A DNA stretch of 64,000 nt. It comes from Microcella daejeonensis (lineage in GTDB: Bacteria > Actinomycetota > Actinomycetes > Actinomycetales > Microbacteriaceae). Where the stretch lies: assembly GCF_026625045.1 (NCBI RefSeq), contig NZ_CP113089.1, positions 744,001 to 808,000 of the forward strand. The letters are read 5' to 3'. Made by a program: the position numbers and the translations under genes. The notes below the pieces were generated by a model that was not told the DNA's origin, searched no databases, and saw only the letters and a list, made by a program, of their open reading frames with translations. Shown here piece after piece: positions 1 to 9,798 of the stretch (position 1 is the first letter of the stretch; each line of letters begins with the position of its first letter).

Positions 1-2
1 GC

Positions 3-551
3 GAGGGCATCGCCGAGGTCGCCGACCCCTCCGTGCTGTTCCGGTCCAATGCCACCGTGCCCGTGAGCGGCACCTGCGTCGCTATCGCCATGGAGGGGCG
101 CCGCGCCATCCCCGTCGAGGTGCAGGCGCTCATCGTCGCCTCGAAGGCCCCGCAGCCGCGCCGCGTCGTCAACGGCGTCGACTCCTCCCGTGTCGCCATG
201 CTGCTCGCCGTGCTCGAGCGCCGCTGCGGCATGCCGCTGTCGGAGTTCGACGTCTACGTCTCGACCGTCGGCGGCATCCGCCTCACCGAGCCCGGCGCCG
301 ACCTCGCGATCGCCCTCGCCATCGCGAGCGCGCGCCGCGAGAAGGCCCTAGACGGCCACCTCGCCGCCATCGGCGAGATCAGCCTCGCCGGCGAGATCCG
401 CGCCGTCGCCGGGGCGCCGCAACGGGCCGCCGAAGCCCGGCGGCTCGGCTACCGCACCCTCATCGACGCGGGCGCCGTGCACGTGCGCGAGGCCGTGCGG
501 CTCGCCTTCGCGAGCGCGCGCGACGAGAAGGTCGACGTCCCCGAGTTCTAG
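3..551 (+). CDS. radA: DNA repair protein RadA (Sms), 3' part
   Basis: This is the C-terminal 182 residues of RadA; the gene begins before the window, so the zinc finger and most of the RecA-like ATPase are not visible. RadA is a DnaB-like helicase that processes recombination intermediates. The visible part covers the end of the ATPase core (SNATVPVSGTC) and the Lon-protease-like P1 domain, recognised by VEVQALI, the VNGVD-SSRVAML stretch, the VYVSTVGGIRLTEPGADLA block and the GEISLAGEIRAV block. The reading frame is open from base 3 and ends at TAG 549-551. It is followed by convergent minus-strand genes. Identity is sure; the missing 5' part is only a window effect. Confidence 0.95.
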   Translation, partial: EGIAEVADPSVLFRSNATVPVSGTCVAIAMEGRRAIPVEVQALIVASKAPQPRRVVNGVDSSRVAMLLAVLERRCGMPLSEFDVYVSTVGGIRLTEPGADLAIALAIASARREKALDGHLAAIGEISLAGEIRAVAGAPQRAAEARRLGYRTLIDAGAVHVREAVRLAFASARDEKVDVPEF

Positions 552-573
552 GGGCCGAAGGCTGAGTCAGCGA

Positions 574-798
574 TCAGCGGCGGCGTACGACCGCGACGAC
601 GCCGGCTACCAAGCAGGCCACGCCGATGATCGGCAGCAAGAAGAAGAATGCTGATGCGCGACCGGACGCATCGATTTCGCGAGTGGCGAGGATCCACCAC
701 GCGAAGCCGCCGATCACGAGCAGCGACGCGCCGATTGCGAACCACGCGACCGGCGGAGTCGGCCGGGACGGCCCCTGTCGTCGCCCGAGGAAGGTCAC
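574..798 (-). CDS. Small two-helix membrane protein
   Basis: This 74-residue protein has two hydrophobic segments (about residues 18-36 and 49-69) separated by a short polar loop, and a basic C-terminus ending RRR. I do not recognise a named family. Its GTG start (798-796) overlaps the TGA stop of the SseB-like gene upstream (797-795) in the form GTGA, so it is probably translated by coupling and cotranscribed with that gene. It converges on radA, and only about 20 bases separate the two stops. Function is unknown; a role with its SseB-like neighbour is only suggested by the overlap. Confidence 0.7.
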   Translation of the reverse strand: MTFLGRRQGPSRPTPPVAWFAIGASLLVIGGFAWWILATREIDASGRASAFFFLLPIIGVACLVAGVVAVVRRR

Positions 799-1253
799 GG
801 TGCCGGATCGGCCTCCAGCAGCAGCGCGTCGAGCACGTCCTGCGGCTCGGCCTGCATCGAGTGCGGGCCGGCCAGGTCGAACCAGATCGCCTCGAGCACG
901 CCGATGTTCTGCTGGATGAAGTCGGTCAGCGTCGCCCGGTCGTAGGCGAGCACGCGGTGGTCCGTCTCCTGCGGCAGCATCGCCACGTAGGCTTGCGGGC
1001 TCGAGAACAGCAGCAGCATGTACTTCTCGGCCTCGCCCTGGCGGAACACCCGCACCTGCGGGGGCCCGTCGACGGGCAGCAGGGGCACGATCACGTGGTC
1101 GTTGCGCAGCGCGAAGGCCACGGCAGCGGCATCCTGCTTCTCGAGAGCGGCGGCGAGACGCTGCTCGGGCGGCAGCGTCGACTCCGGCAGAGCGGCGGGG
1201 CGGGCTCCGCGCGGGAGGCCGCCGTTTCGGGAGGGTCGCTTCTTCTTCGGCAT
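795..1253 (-). CDS. SseB-like N-terminal domain protein
   Basis: This 152-residue cytoplasmic protein resembles the SseB N-terminal domain family: an early LAAAL...D.AAVAFAL segment, then VIVPLLP and the block around YMLLLFSSPQAYVAML, ending with an acidic tail. The biochemical role of the family in actinobacteria is not known to me. The N-terminus MPKKKRPSRNGG is lysine/arginine-rich. A GTG two codons upstream (1259) is possible, but the box TAGGCT at 1266-1261 lies exactly seven bases before the ATG at 1253, which favours a leaderless start there. It overlaps the following small membrane gene by four bases. Confidence 0.75.
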   Translation of the reverse strand: MPKKKRPSRNGGLPRGARPAALPESTLPPEQRLAAALEKQDAAAVAFALRNDHVIVPLLPVDGPPQVRVFRQGEAEKYMLLLFSSPQAYVAMLPQETDHRVLAYDRATLTDFIQQNIGVLEAIWFDLAGPHSMQAEPQDVLDALLLEADPAP

Positions 1254-1260
1254 CCCCACC

Positions 1261-1266
1261 AGCCTA
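1261..1266 (-). promoter_or_regulatory. Predicted -10 box, leaderless start of SseB-like gene
   Basis: TAGGCT on the minus strand, seven bases before ATG 1253; this places the transcription start at or next to the start codon. Confidence 0.45.
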
Positions 1267-1270
1267 GGGC

Positions 1271-1909
1271 TCAGTTCAGCAGGAACGCCTTATCGGTGCT
1301 GGAGGCGAAGCCCCCGATGCTCACCGACAGCCGGTAGGTCGCGCCACCGGCGCCGACCGGTTCGCGCTGCACGTCGCACACGCCGGCCTCGCTGCGCGTG
1401 CGGCTCCACTGCAGCGGGCTGGTCGAGAGCTCCTGCTCCGGCTCGAGCGTGATCGGGGCGGCGACCGGGTCGGTCTGGCAGTCCTTCGACGACCAGATGC
1501 GGTCGGCGCCCGAGGTGATCACGTACTCCTGCACGTCGGTGCCGGCCTCCATCGTGCAGGCCGTCGAGGTGAGGTTGCGAATGGTCAGCGAGAGCAGCGG
1601 CAGCTGCTCGGCGCCATAGGCATCGGCGTCGGTCACGGCCACGACCTCCACCTGGTCGGGGGTGCAGGCGGTCGGGTCGGCGGGCGGCTCGGCGGGAGCA
1701 TCCGCCGCCGGCTCCTCGGACGCCTCGGGAGCGGAGGTCTCGCTGGGGGCGGGGGACGCCGCCGTCGGTTCGGGATCGCCCGACCCGGGGCGCACGATGA
1801 TGAGCACGATGATGACGATCACGGCCAGCAGCCCGAGGCCGACGATGAGGCGGCGGCGCCAGTAGACCTGGGGCGGCTGCGGTCCGACGGGATGACGCAC
1901 GGTCGACAT
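1271..1909 (-). CDS. Single-pass membrane-anchored extracytoplasmic protein
   Basis: This 212-residue protein has a short cytoplasmic N-terminus ending in basic residues (WRRR), one strong membrane segment (about residues 20-40), then a linker rich in Pro, Ala, Glu and Ser (about 42-82) and an outside domain of about 130 residues. The outside domain has four cysteines (in ACTPDQ, TACTM, KDCQT and GVCDV) that could form two disulfides, and hydrophobic strand-like stretches such as LPLLSLTIRNLT. It resembles DUF4232-type exported domains, but I would not assign a family. A box TACTCT six bases before the ATG suggests a leaderless transcript. Function unknown. Confidence 0.75.
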   Translation of the reverse strand: MSTVRHPVGPQPPQVYWRRRLIVGLGLLAVIVIIVLIIVRPGSGDPEPTAASPAPSETSAPEASEEPAADAPAEPPADPTACTPDQVEVVAVTDADAYGAEQLPLLSLTIRNLTSTACTMEAGTDVQEYVITSGADRIWSSKDCQTDPVAAPITLEPEQELSTSPLQWSRTRSEAGVCDVQREPVGAGGATYRLSVSIGGFASSTDKAFLLN

Positions 1910-1915
1910 GGCGTC

Positions 1916-1921
1916 AGAGTA
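1916..1921 (-). promoter_or_regulatory. Predicted -10 box, leaderless start of 1909 gene
   Basis: TACTCT on the minus strand, six bases before ATG 1909. Confidence 0.45.
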
Positions 1922-1978
1922 GGGCCGCGGGGTCGGGATGCCCGGCTACGGCTGCGGCGTGTGCCCCGATTGGCAGGC

Positions 1979-2515
1979 TCAGGCCAGGGTGCGCAGCATG
2001 CGCGTGTTGCCGAGCGTGTTCGGCTTCACGCGCGACAGGTCGAGGAACTCGGCGACGCCCTCGTCGGGCGAGCGCACGAGCTCCATGTACGCCTCGGGGT
2101 CGACCAGCAGCTGCTCGCCGATCGGTGTGAAGCCGTGGCGGGCGAAGAAGTCGACTTCGAACGTGAGGCAGAACAGGCGGGTGAGGCCGAGCTCGCCGGC
2201 CTCGGCGACGAGGCGCTCGAGCAGCGCGTGACCGACGCCGGCGCCGCGCCACGCGTCGGAGACGGCGAGGGTGCGCACCTCGCCGAGGTCCTCCCAGAGC
2301 ACGTGCAGGGCGCCGCAGCCGACGACCTCGCCGGTGGCGTCGTCAATGGCGACGCGGAACTCCTGCAGCGACTCGAAGAACACCACCAGGTCCTTGCCGA
2401 GCAGGATCCGCTGCTGCACGAGCGGCTCCACCAGCTGCTTGATCTGGCGCACGTCGGCGGTGCGGGCGCGGCGCACCGAGAAGCGGCGGGGCTCGGGGGC
2501 CGGGATGCTCGTCAC
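1979..2515 (-). CDS. argA: Amino-acid N-acetyltransferase (N-acetylglutamate synthase), GNAT type
   Basis: The enzyme transfers acetyl from acetyl-CoA to glutamate, the first step of arginine synthesis, in the cytoplasm. This 178-residue protein is the short GNAT-only actinobacterial form without an amino-acid-kinase domain (compare Mycobacterium tuberculosis Rv2747). Visible signs are RRARTADVRQIKQLVEPLVQQ at the start of the fold, GCGALHVLWEDLGEVRTLAVS, the acetyl-CoA loop RGAGVGHALLE, and FCLTFEVDFFARHGF. I chose GTG 2515 because a TAGGCT box lies seven bases upstream; an upstream in-frame codon at 2539 would place the box inside the gene. No other arg genes are nearby. Confidence 0.8.
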   Translation of the reverse strand: MTSIPAPEPRRFSVRRARTADVRQIKQLVEPLVQQRILLGKDLVVFFESLQEFRVAIDDATGEVVGCGALHVLWEDLGEVRTLAVSDAWRGAGVGHALLERLVAEAGELGLTRLFCLTFEVDFFARHGFTPIGEQLLVDPEAYMELVRSPDEGVAEFLDLSRVKPNTLGNTRMLRTLA

Positions 2516-2522
2516 GCTCTCA

Positions 2523-2528
2523 AGCCTA
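2523..2528 (-). promoter_or_regulatory. Predicted -10 box, leaderless start of argA
   Basis: TAGGCT on the minus strand, seven bases before GTG 2515. Confidence 0.45.
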
Positions 2529-2584
2529 GAGCCGGGCATCCCCGTCGCCCGCCCGTCACCCGCCCCGCGCGCGCCTGGAACGCG

Positions 2585-2618
2585 ACGAGGCCCCGGCCGT
2601 CACCGACCGGGGCCTCGT
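2585..2618 (-). terminator. Rho-independent-type hairpin after the fasciclin gene
   Basis: A perfect 12-bp stem (ACGAGGCCCCGG 2585-2596 with 2607-2618) with a 10-base loop lies 14 bases beyond the stop of the fasciclin gene. It lacks a long U-run, as is usual in this GC range. Confidence 0.75.
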
Positions 2619-2631
2619 GCACGCGTCGCGC

Positions 2632-3201
2632 CTAAGGCTGCAGCACGCGGTCGATCGTGTGGATGATGCCGTTCGACGCGGCGATGTTCGCGGCGGGGCG
2701 GATGATCTTCGGGTCGGCCAGGTCGCCGCCGTCGCGCAGGTTCACGCCCTGCACGCCGATGGTGCCGCCGAGGATGGTCGTGGCGGACTTGGCCTTGATG
2801 AGCGACTTCACGTCGGCCGCGCCGGGCACCACGTGGTACAGCATGATCTCGGTCACCCCTTCGACGCCCGCGACGATGCCGAGGGCCTCCTCCTCGGTGG
2901 CGGGGCGCTCACCCGTGAGGTCGGTCACCAGGCGCAGGAACGCCTCGTCGTTCGGCGCGAAGACCGTCAGGTCGGCGTCGGGCGCGGAGAGCGCCCCGGC
3001 GAGGTCGAGCGCGACGACCGCGCCAACGAGGATGTCGTAGTCGGACCCGTTGGCGTCGTAGGCGCCGACGCCGCCCGAGGCGCCCACGGCGACGTCGACG
3101 ATGGTGCCGGGGCCCTCGTGGGCGTCGGCGAGAGCGGGAGTGGCGGTGCCGGCCACCAGCGCGGCGGCGGCGAACCCGGCGAGTGCGATGTGCTTCTTCA
3201 T
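2632..3201 (-). CDS. Secreted fasciclin-domain protein
   Basis: This 189-residue protein has a clear Sec signal peptide (MKKH then a hydrophobic run and a cleavage-like ATPALA-DA near residue 26). One fasciclin (FAS1) domain follows, with LAGALSAPDADLTVFAPNDEAFL as its H1-like block, LYHVVPGA in the middle and NIAASNGIIHTIDRVLQP as its H2-like end. FAS1 domains mediate adhesion or protein contact on cell surfaces. No sorting signal or membrane anchor follows, so it is probably released. The ATG at 3201 is preceded by an excellent ribosome-binding site, GGAGGTC, seven bases away, which decides the start against upstream codons. A hairpin terminator follows. Confidence 0.9.
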   Translation of the reverse strand: MKKHIALAGFAAAALVAGTATPALADAHEGPGTIVDVAVGASGGVGAYDANGSDYDILVGAVVALDLAGALSAPDADLTVFAPNDEAFLRLVTDLTGERPATEEEALGIVAGVEGVTEIMLYHVVPGAADVKSLIKAKSATTILGGTIGVQGVNLRDGGDLADPKIIRPAANIAASNGIIHTIDRVLQP

Positions 3202-3372
3202 CGAAAGACCTCCAGTCGTCGGGGTGCGCTCCGGTGGCACCCCCCGAACGAGGGTGGTCGCTCCCTGCGCCGCGGGCAAGAGGAGGCGGCGTGGCGGGAG
3301 GGAGTGCACGGCGAGATCACGGGGAGTGTGCGGGGAGCATCCAGGAACAGGCGGCGCCCGGCGGGGACGACG

Positions 3373-3407
3373 ATGCCCCGCCCCCGGCGGACCGGGGGGC
3401 GGGGCAT
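3373..3407 (-). terminator. Hairpin terminator of clpC
   Basis: A perfect 13-bp inverted repeat (ATGCCCCGCCCCC 3373-3385 with 3395-3407) with a 9-base loop, 17 bases after the clpC stop. Confidence 0.8.
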
Positions 3408-3423
3408 TGTGACGTGCTGACGG

Positions 3424-5937
<2,514 letters not shown>

Positions 5938-6018
5938 CTCGGTCTCCTTACGGACGCCAGGCAGGGATTCGGCGCCGATGTAATGAGGGTAACCAGGCGA
6001 GGGGCGCAACCCTGCCCC

Positions 6019-6036
6019 TGTTCGCCGTGGGCGTGA
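6019..6036. promoter_or_regulatory. Possible ClgR-type operator upstream of clpC
   Basis: TGTTCGCCGTGGGCGTGA contains CGC-N5-GCG, the core of operators described for ClgR, the activator of clp genes in corynebacteria and streptomycetes. The flanks match only partly. The position, about 80 bases before the clpC ATG, fits. Confidence 0.35.
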
Positions 6037-6103
6037 GGGTTCTCGGCGCGCGGTCGGTCGACGAGGGCCGGGGGCTTGCCCGGCGCCGGGCATCCCGCTA
6101 CCG

Positions 6104-6134
6104 TATCGATATTCGTTGTTATCGACTACCGATA
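6104..6134. promoter_or_regulatory. AT-rich dyads before the DUF2975/HTH pair
   Basis: Two inverted repeats sit just before the DUF2975 gene: TATCGATA (6104-6111, perfect palindrome) and TATCG-N5-CGATA (6120-6134), whose last base is the A of the first possible ATG. They stand out by their AT content in this sequence and could be promoter/operator elements bound by the HTH protein encoded two genes on. No binding protein is proven. Confidence 0.4.
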
Positions 6135-6787
6135 TGGATGCTCCCATGACCGATGCCGTCACCGCCGGCCCGCCCGTGCTCGACCGCCGCGACGCGGCCG
6201 TGATGCGGCTGCTCGCCGCGCTCGCCATGGCCGCCGCCGCGGTCTGGCTGATCGGAGCGGCGCTCGCGGTGCTGCTGCCCCTGCTCACCGACCAGGGCCT
6301 GCCGAGCGAGCTGCTGCTCGCCGACGGTTCGCTCTCCGCGGTCGGGAGCCTGCCCGAGGGGGTGCGCGCGCTCACCGCGACGGCGGCCGGGGTCACCGTC
6401 GACGCCTCGACTCTGTCGGGCGGGGCCGTCGCGCTGCTGCTCGTCGAGGCCGGACTCACGAGCCTCGTCGGCGCGATCGTCTCCGGGTCGATCGCCTACG
6501 CGCTGCGGCGCATCGCCCGCGGCGAGGCGTTCCACCGCTCGATGTTCGTCGTCGCGGTCGTCACCGGCTATGCCCTGTCGATCGGCATGATGGTCGCGAT
6601 CGGATCGGGCGGGCTCGGGCGGATGATGGCGGGCGACGAGCTCAACACCCTGCTGGGCGCCGAGGTCTTCGTCGTCGGGTTCGAGGCCTCGCCGGTGCCG
6701 GTGCTCATCGGGTTCGCGGTGCTCGGGCTCGCGGTGGTGTTCCGGCTAGGGGCACGGCTGCAGCGCGAGACGGAGGGTCTCGTCTGA
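6134..6787 (+). CDS. DUF2975-like membrane protein
   Basis: This 217-residue protein has four predicted membrane segments (about residues 24-46, 91-111, 134-156 and 183-206) with a long outside loop between the first two, and the motif ALRRIARGEAFHRSM before the third segment. This arrangement, and the HTH gene directly after it, are typical of the DUF2975 family, whose function is unknown. ATG 6134 is chosen because the frame opens in the promoter-like region; ATG 6146 (MTDAVTAG) is also possible. Its stop overlaps the next gene's start (TGATG), so the two are translationally coupled. Confidence 0.7.
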   Translation: MDAPMTDAVTAGPPVLDRRDAAVMRLLAALAMAAAAVWLIGAALAVLLPLLTDQGLPSELLLADGSLSAVGSLPEGVRALTATAAGVTVDASTLSGGAVALLLVEAGLTSLVGAIVSGSIAYALRRIARGEAFHRSMFVVAVVTGYALSIGMMVAIGSGGLGRMMAGDELNTLLGAEVFVVGFEASPVPVLIGFAVLGLAVVFRLGARLQRETEGLV

Positions 6788-7023
6788 TGGCGCCCGCTCC
6801 CTCCGATGAGGAGGAGACGGGCATCCACTGCCGGCTCGACGAACTGCTCGAGCAGCGCGGCATGACCCTCACCCGGCTGAGCGAGCTCGTCGGCGTGAGC
6901 GTCGTCAACCTCTCGGTGCTCAAGAACGATCGGGCCCGGGCGATCCGGTACTCGACGCTGCGGGCGATCTGCGACGCGCTCGACTGCGAGGTCGGCGAGC
7001 TGCTGGTGCTCGACGGGCGGTGA
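6787..7023 (+). CDS. Small XRE/Cro-type HTH regulator (YozG-like)
   Basis: This 78-residue DNA-binding protein is little more than one helix-turn-helix domain: LDELLEQRGMTLTRLSELVGVS, VNLSVLKNDRARAI, then YSTLRAICDALDCEVGELL. This layout is that of the YozG-like XRE regulators that travel with DUF2975 membrane proteins. Its ATG overlaps the preceding TGA (TGATG). By analogy with other membrane protein/HTH pairs it probably controls its own operon, perhaps through the AT-rich dyads before 6134; this is inference. Confidence 0.85.
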   Translation: MAPAPSDEEETGIHCRLDELLEQRGMTLTRLSELVGVSVVNLSVLKNDRARAIRYSTLRAICDALDCEVGELLVLDGR

Positions 7024-7077
7024 CCCGCCGAGCAGCGGAGCGGCAGCAACTCCTGCAGTTCGTCGTTCACGCCGACG

Positions 7078-7083
7078 TAGGCT
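7078..7083 (+). promoter_or_regulatory. Predicted -10 box, leaderless start of the pirin gene
   Basis: TAGGCT six bases before GTG 7090. Confidence 0.45.
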
Positions 7084-7089
7084 GACGAC

Positions 7090-8073
7090 GTGAGCAACCT
7101 CGAAGCCGACCCCGACGAGCTGCTCGCCTCGCCCAGCAGCCCGCTCACGCCGGCGCCCCAGCTGCTGGAGCCGCGCGACGTGCCCCTCGGCGGGGTGCGC
7201 GCCATGACCGTGCGCCGCACGCTGCCGCAGCGCGAGCGCAGCCTCATCGGGGCGTGGTGCTTCCTCGATCATTACGGCCCCGACGACGTCGACGCGACCG
7301 GGGGCATGGTCGTGCCGCCGCATCCGCACACGGGGCTGCAGACGGTGAGCTGGTTGTTCGAGGGCGAGATCGAGCACCACGACTCGACCGGCGCCCACCA
7401 CCTGGTGCGCCCGGGCGAGCTCAACCTCATGACCGCCGGCCGCGGCATCCAGCACAGCGAGGTCTCGACCCCGGCCGCGCGTCGCCTGCACGGCGCCCAG
7501 CTCTGGGTCGCCCTGCCCGACGGCGACCGCGGCATCGCCCCCTTCTTCGAGCACACCGAGCCCTCCCCCGTGCGGGTCGGCGACGCGACGGTGCGCGTGT
7601 TCATCGGCGCGCTGCCCGGCGTCGGCGCACCGGCGCCCGCCCGCGTCTTCAGCCCGCTGCTGGGCGCGCAGCTCGACCTGCCGGCCGGCGCCGCGGTCGA
7701 GCTGGCGGTCGACCCGTCCTTCGAGCACGGACTTCTGGTGGATGCCGGGCTCCCGTCGCTCGACGGAACGAGCATCCCGGCCCACCGCCTCGCCTACACG
7801 GCGCCGGGCCGCACCAGCCTGCGCATCGAGGCCGGAGCGGAGCCGCTGCGCGCCCTGCTCATCGGCGGAGCGCCGCTCGGCGAGTCGATCGTCATGTGGT
7901 GGAACTTCATCGGCCGCGACCACGACGAGATCGTGAGCGCCCGGTCGCGCTGGCAGGGCGAGGTCATCGAGGCGAGCCGGGTCAACGAGGTCTTCGGCTC
8001 GGTGCCGGGGTGGGACGGGCGGGCGCTGCCGGCGCCGGAGCTGCCCGGGATCCGGCTCAAGCCGCGCGGCTGA
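7090..8073 (+). CDS. Pirin family protein
   Basis: This 327-residue protein is a double-cupin pirin. The N-terminal cupin carries the family's metal ligands: HPHTGLQTVSWLFEGEIEHHDS (His ligands) and MTAGRGIQHSEVS further on. The C-terminal pirin domain includes the region around MWWNFIGRDHDEI. Bacterial pirins bind a metal ion and some have quercetinase activity or regulate pyruvate metabolism; the substrate here is unknown. It starts at GTG 7090 with a TAGGCT box six bases before it, so the message is probably leaderless. It appears to be a single-gene unit. Confidence 0.9.
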   Translation: MSNLEADPDELLASPSSPLTPAPQLLEPRDVPLGGVRAMTVRRTLPQRERSLIGAWCFLDHYGPDDVDATGGMVVPPHPHTGLQTVSWLFEGEIEHHDSTGAHHLVRPGELNLMTAGRGIQHSEVSTPAARRLHGAQLWVALPDGDRGIAPFFEHTEPSPVRVGDATVRVFIGALPGVGAPAPARVFSPLLGAQLDLPAGAAVELAVDPSFEHGLLVDAGLPSLDGTSIPAHRLAYTAPGRTSLRIEAGAEPLRALLIGGAPLGESIVMWWNFIGRDHDEIVSARSRWQGEVIEASRVNEVFGSVPGWDGRALPAPELPGIRLKPRG

Positions 8074-8089
8074 GAGCGGCGGCGACCCG

Positions 8090-8275
8090 CTACTCGTGCG
8101 GGTCGGCGGAGAGCTTCTGCGCGCGCGCGACCTCTTCGGCCTCGATATCGGTGTAGGCCTTGCGCTCGGCGCGGTCGGCGCGGATGATCGCGCGCATCGC
8201 GAACCAGAAGATCAGGCCCACGACGATCGTCGGCGTGACCGAGAAGATCGCGTTCGCCCAGAAGTCCTCCAGCAT
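8090..8275 (-). CDS. Small single-helix membrane protein
   Basis: This 61-residue protein has one membrane segment (about residues 9-29, SVTPTIVVGLIFWFAM) and a charged cytoplasmic tail (RADRAERKAYTDIEAEEVARAQ). It is a type seen in Microbacteriaceae, without a known function. The start ATG 8275 is supported by a TATCCT box seven bases upstream (8288-8283), giving a leaderless message; a GTG two codons upstream is less likely. It converges on the pirin gene with 16 bases between stops. Confidence 0.7.
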   Translation of the reverse strand: MLEDFWANAIFSVTPTIVVGLIFWFAMRAIIRADRAERKAYTDIEAEEVARAQKLSADPHE

Positions 8276-8282
8276 GTGCACC

Positions 8283-8288
8283 AGGATA
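8283..8288 (-). promoter_or_regulatory. Predicted -10 box, leaderless start of the 8275 gene
   Basis: TATCCT on the minus strand, seven bases before ATG 8275. Confidence 0.4.
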
Positions 8289-8340
8289 CGTGCGCACGGC
8301 TCGACGAGCGCCGCGAGCCCACCGGCCGCCCTCGCGCGGG

Positions 8341-8373
8341 GCGAGAGCGGGGCGAGAGCGAGGCGAGAGCGAG
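8341..8373. repeat. Short 11-bp tandem repeat, three copies
   Basis: GCGAGAGCG recurs at 8341, 8352 and 8363 with an 11-base period in the gap between two minus-strand genes. Confidence 0.6.
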
Positions 8374-8378
8374 GAAGC

Positions 8379-8399
8379 GCCCCGGTGCGACGCCGGGGC
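8379..8399 (-). terminator. Short hairpin at the end of the 8400 gene
   Basis: GCCCCGG (8379-8385) pairs with 8393-8399 around a 7-base loop, directly beyond the stop codon. Confidence 0.5.
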
Positions 8400-8981
8400 T
8401 CAGACCCGGGCCGGCCGCCGCCCGTAGAGCAGGCCGAACACGGCGACCGCGGCCGCGGCGAGGCCCGCGAGGCCGAAGACGAGCGCGGCGAGGAGCGGGC
8501 CCGCATCGGCCGGGACGGTCGTGGTGGCGACCGCGACCACTCCGCCCTCCTCGGGCAGCGCCAGGGTCGGCAGCTGGAAGTCGCTGCCGGCCACGAGCTC
8601 GTTGGCGACGACGATGTCGCCGCGCACCTCCGACAGCGCGCCGCCGTCGGCGACCGCGACGACGCAGTAGGCGCCGTCGGCGACGCGGGCGGTGTCGATG
8701 ACGGCGGCGAAGGGCTCGCCTCCGGCGACCTCGGTCTCGGTCGAGGCGACGGGCGCTCCGCACTCGCCGAGCGACTGCGGGGCGAGCGAGAGGGTGAGAT
8801 CGGTCATCCCCTCGCCGTCGACGACGCCCTCGATGCGCAGCTCGCCCGAGACGGTCGACGAGGCGGCCGGCGCCGTGAGCGTGAGCGAGTCGGCGGCCGA
8901 GGCCGGGGTCGCGATGAGGAGGGCCGCCCCGCTGAGCAGCAGGGCGGAGAGGACCGCGGGGAGAGCGCGCGTGTGCAGCAT
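8400..8981 (-). CDS. Secreted, C-terminally membrane-anchored protein of unknown function
   Basis: This 193-residue protein has a signal peptide (about residues 1-29, ending ATPASA-AD), an outside region of about 125 residues that looks like a beta-sandwich (LTLTAPAASSTVSGELRIEGVV ... DGAYCVVAVAD), and a C-terminal membrane segment (about 163-186) followed by GRRPARV. It therefore is a type I membrane protein held by its C-terminus. Two cysteines (GECG and AYCV) could form a disulfide. There is no LPXTG motif. The start ATG 8981 is set by the signal peptide. Function unknown. Confidence 0.75.
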   Translation of the reverse strand: MLHTRALPAVLSALLLSGAALLIATPASAADSLTLTAPAASSTVSGELRIEGVVDGEGMTDLTLSLAPQSLGECGAPVASTETEVAGGEPFAAVIDTARVADGAYCVVAVADGGALSEVRGDIVVANELVAGSDFQLPTLALPEEGGVVAVATTTVPADAGPLLAALVFGLAGLAAAAVAVFGLLYGRRPARV

Positions 8982-9256
8982 TGATCGCCGTTTCGGGTCG
9001 GGCGATGTCGCCGACTCACCGTGGGGGAGGAGTCGTCGGCATTCGGGTTCGGGTATCGCCTCGCGGGGTGCGCGCTTCCTCGGCGGGGTGGGCCGGGGCG
9101 GCTGGGGGGGCCGCGTGCAGTCCTGCTCGGACGGCTTCATCGTAGGCGCGAGGGCGCGGCCTCGCACGCCCCCGTGGTGGGGTGGACAGCGCGGTCGAGG
9201 GCGGGATGCCCCGCACGAGGTGGCCGCGGCCCCGGCCGGGCATCCCGCCCCGCGGA

Positions 9257-9796
9257 TCAGGGCTCGAGCGACCGCGTCATGAACACCGAGAACGGGTCGG
9301 GGGCGTAGGAGCCGAAGGGCCCGCACTCGTCGAAGCCCTCGCTCGCGTAGAGCACCCGCGCGGCCGTGAAGTCGGGGGTGCTGCCCGTCTCGAGCCAGAG
9401 CCGGGTGATGCCCCGCCCGCGGGCCTCGGCCATGACGTGCTGCAGCAGGGCGCGGCCGACGCCGAGGCGCAGGAAGCCGTCGGCGACGCGCATCGACTTG
9501 ATCTCGCCGTGGAGCTCAGCCGTCGGCGCCCCCGCCTCGGCCGGCATCGCGCGCAGAGCGGCGAGCCCCGCGAGGTGCCCGTCGATGCGGGCCGACCACA
9601 GGGTGACGGATTCCTCGGCGAGGGCCTCGGAGGCGAGGGCGTGGACGCTCTCGGGCGGCGAGAACTCGAGCATGCCGCTGAGGTGGCGCTCGATGAGCGC
9701 CCGCACGTCGGGCGCGTGCGGCGAGTCGACCGCGATGAGCAGGGGCGGCCGGGCTGCCGGCCCGTCGGCGCGGTCCGCGCCGGCGGCATCCACCAC
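9257..9796 (-). CDS. GNAT family N-acetyltransferase
   Basis: This 179-residue protein has the GNAT fold: a substrate half with LIERHLSGMLEFSPPESVHAL, then IDGHLAGLAALR, the strand IKSMRVAD and the acetyl-CoA loop RLGVGRALLQHV, followed by GITRLWLETGS and ARVLYASEGFDECGPFG. These signatures resemble the small-molecule acetyltransferases near E. coli PhnO and YiiD, but the substrate cannot be read from the sequence. It starts at GTG 9796, two bases after the stop of the preceding 50-residue gene, and is the third gene of a lysS operon. Confidence 0.8.
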   Translation of the reverse strand: MVDAAGADRADGPAARPPLLIAVDSPHAPDVRALIERHLSGMLEFSPPESVHALASEALAEESVTLWSARIDGHLAGLAALRAMPAEAGAPTAELHGEIKSMRVADGFLRLGVGRALLQHVMAEARGRGITRLWLETGSTPDFTAARVLYASEGFDECGPFGSYAPDPFSVFMTRSLEP

Positions 9797-9798
9797 CG

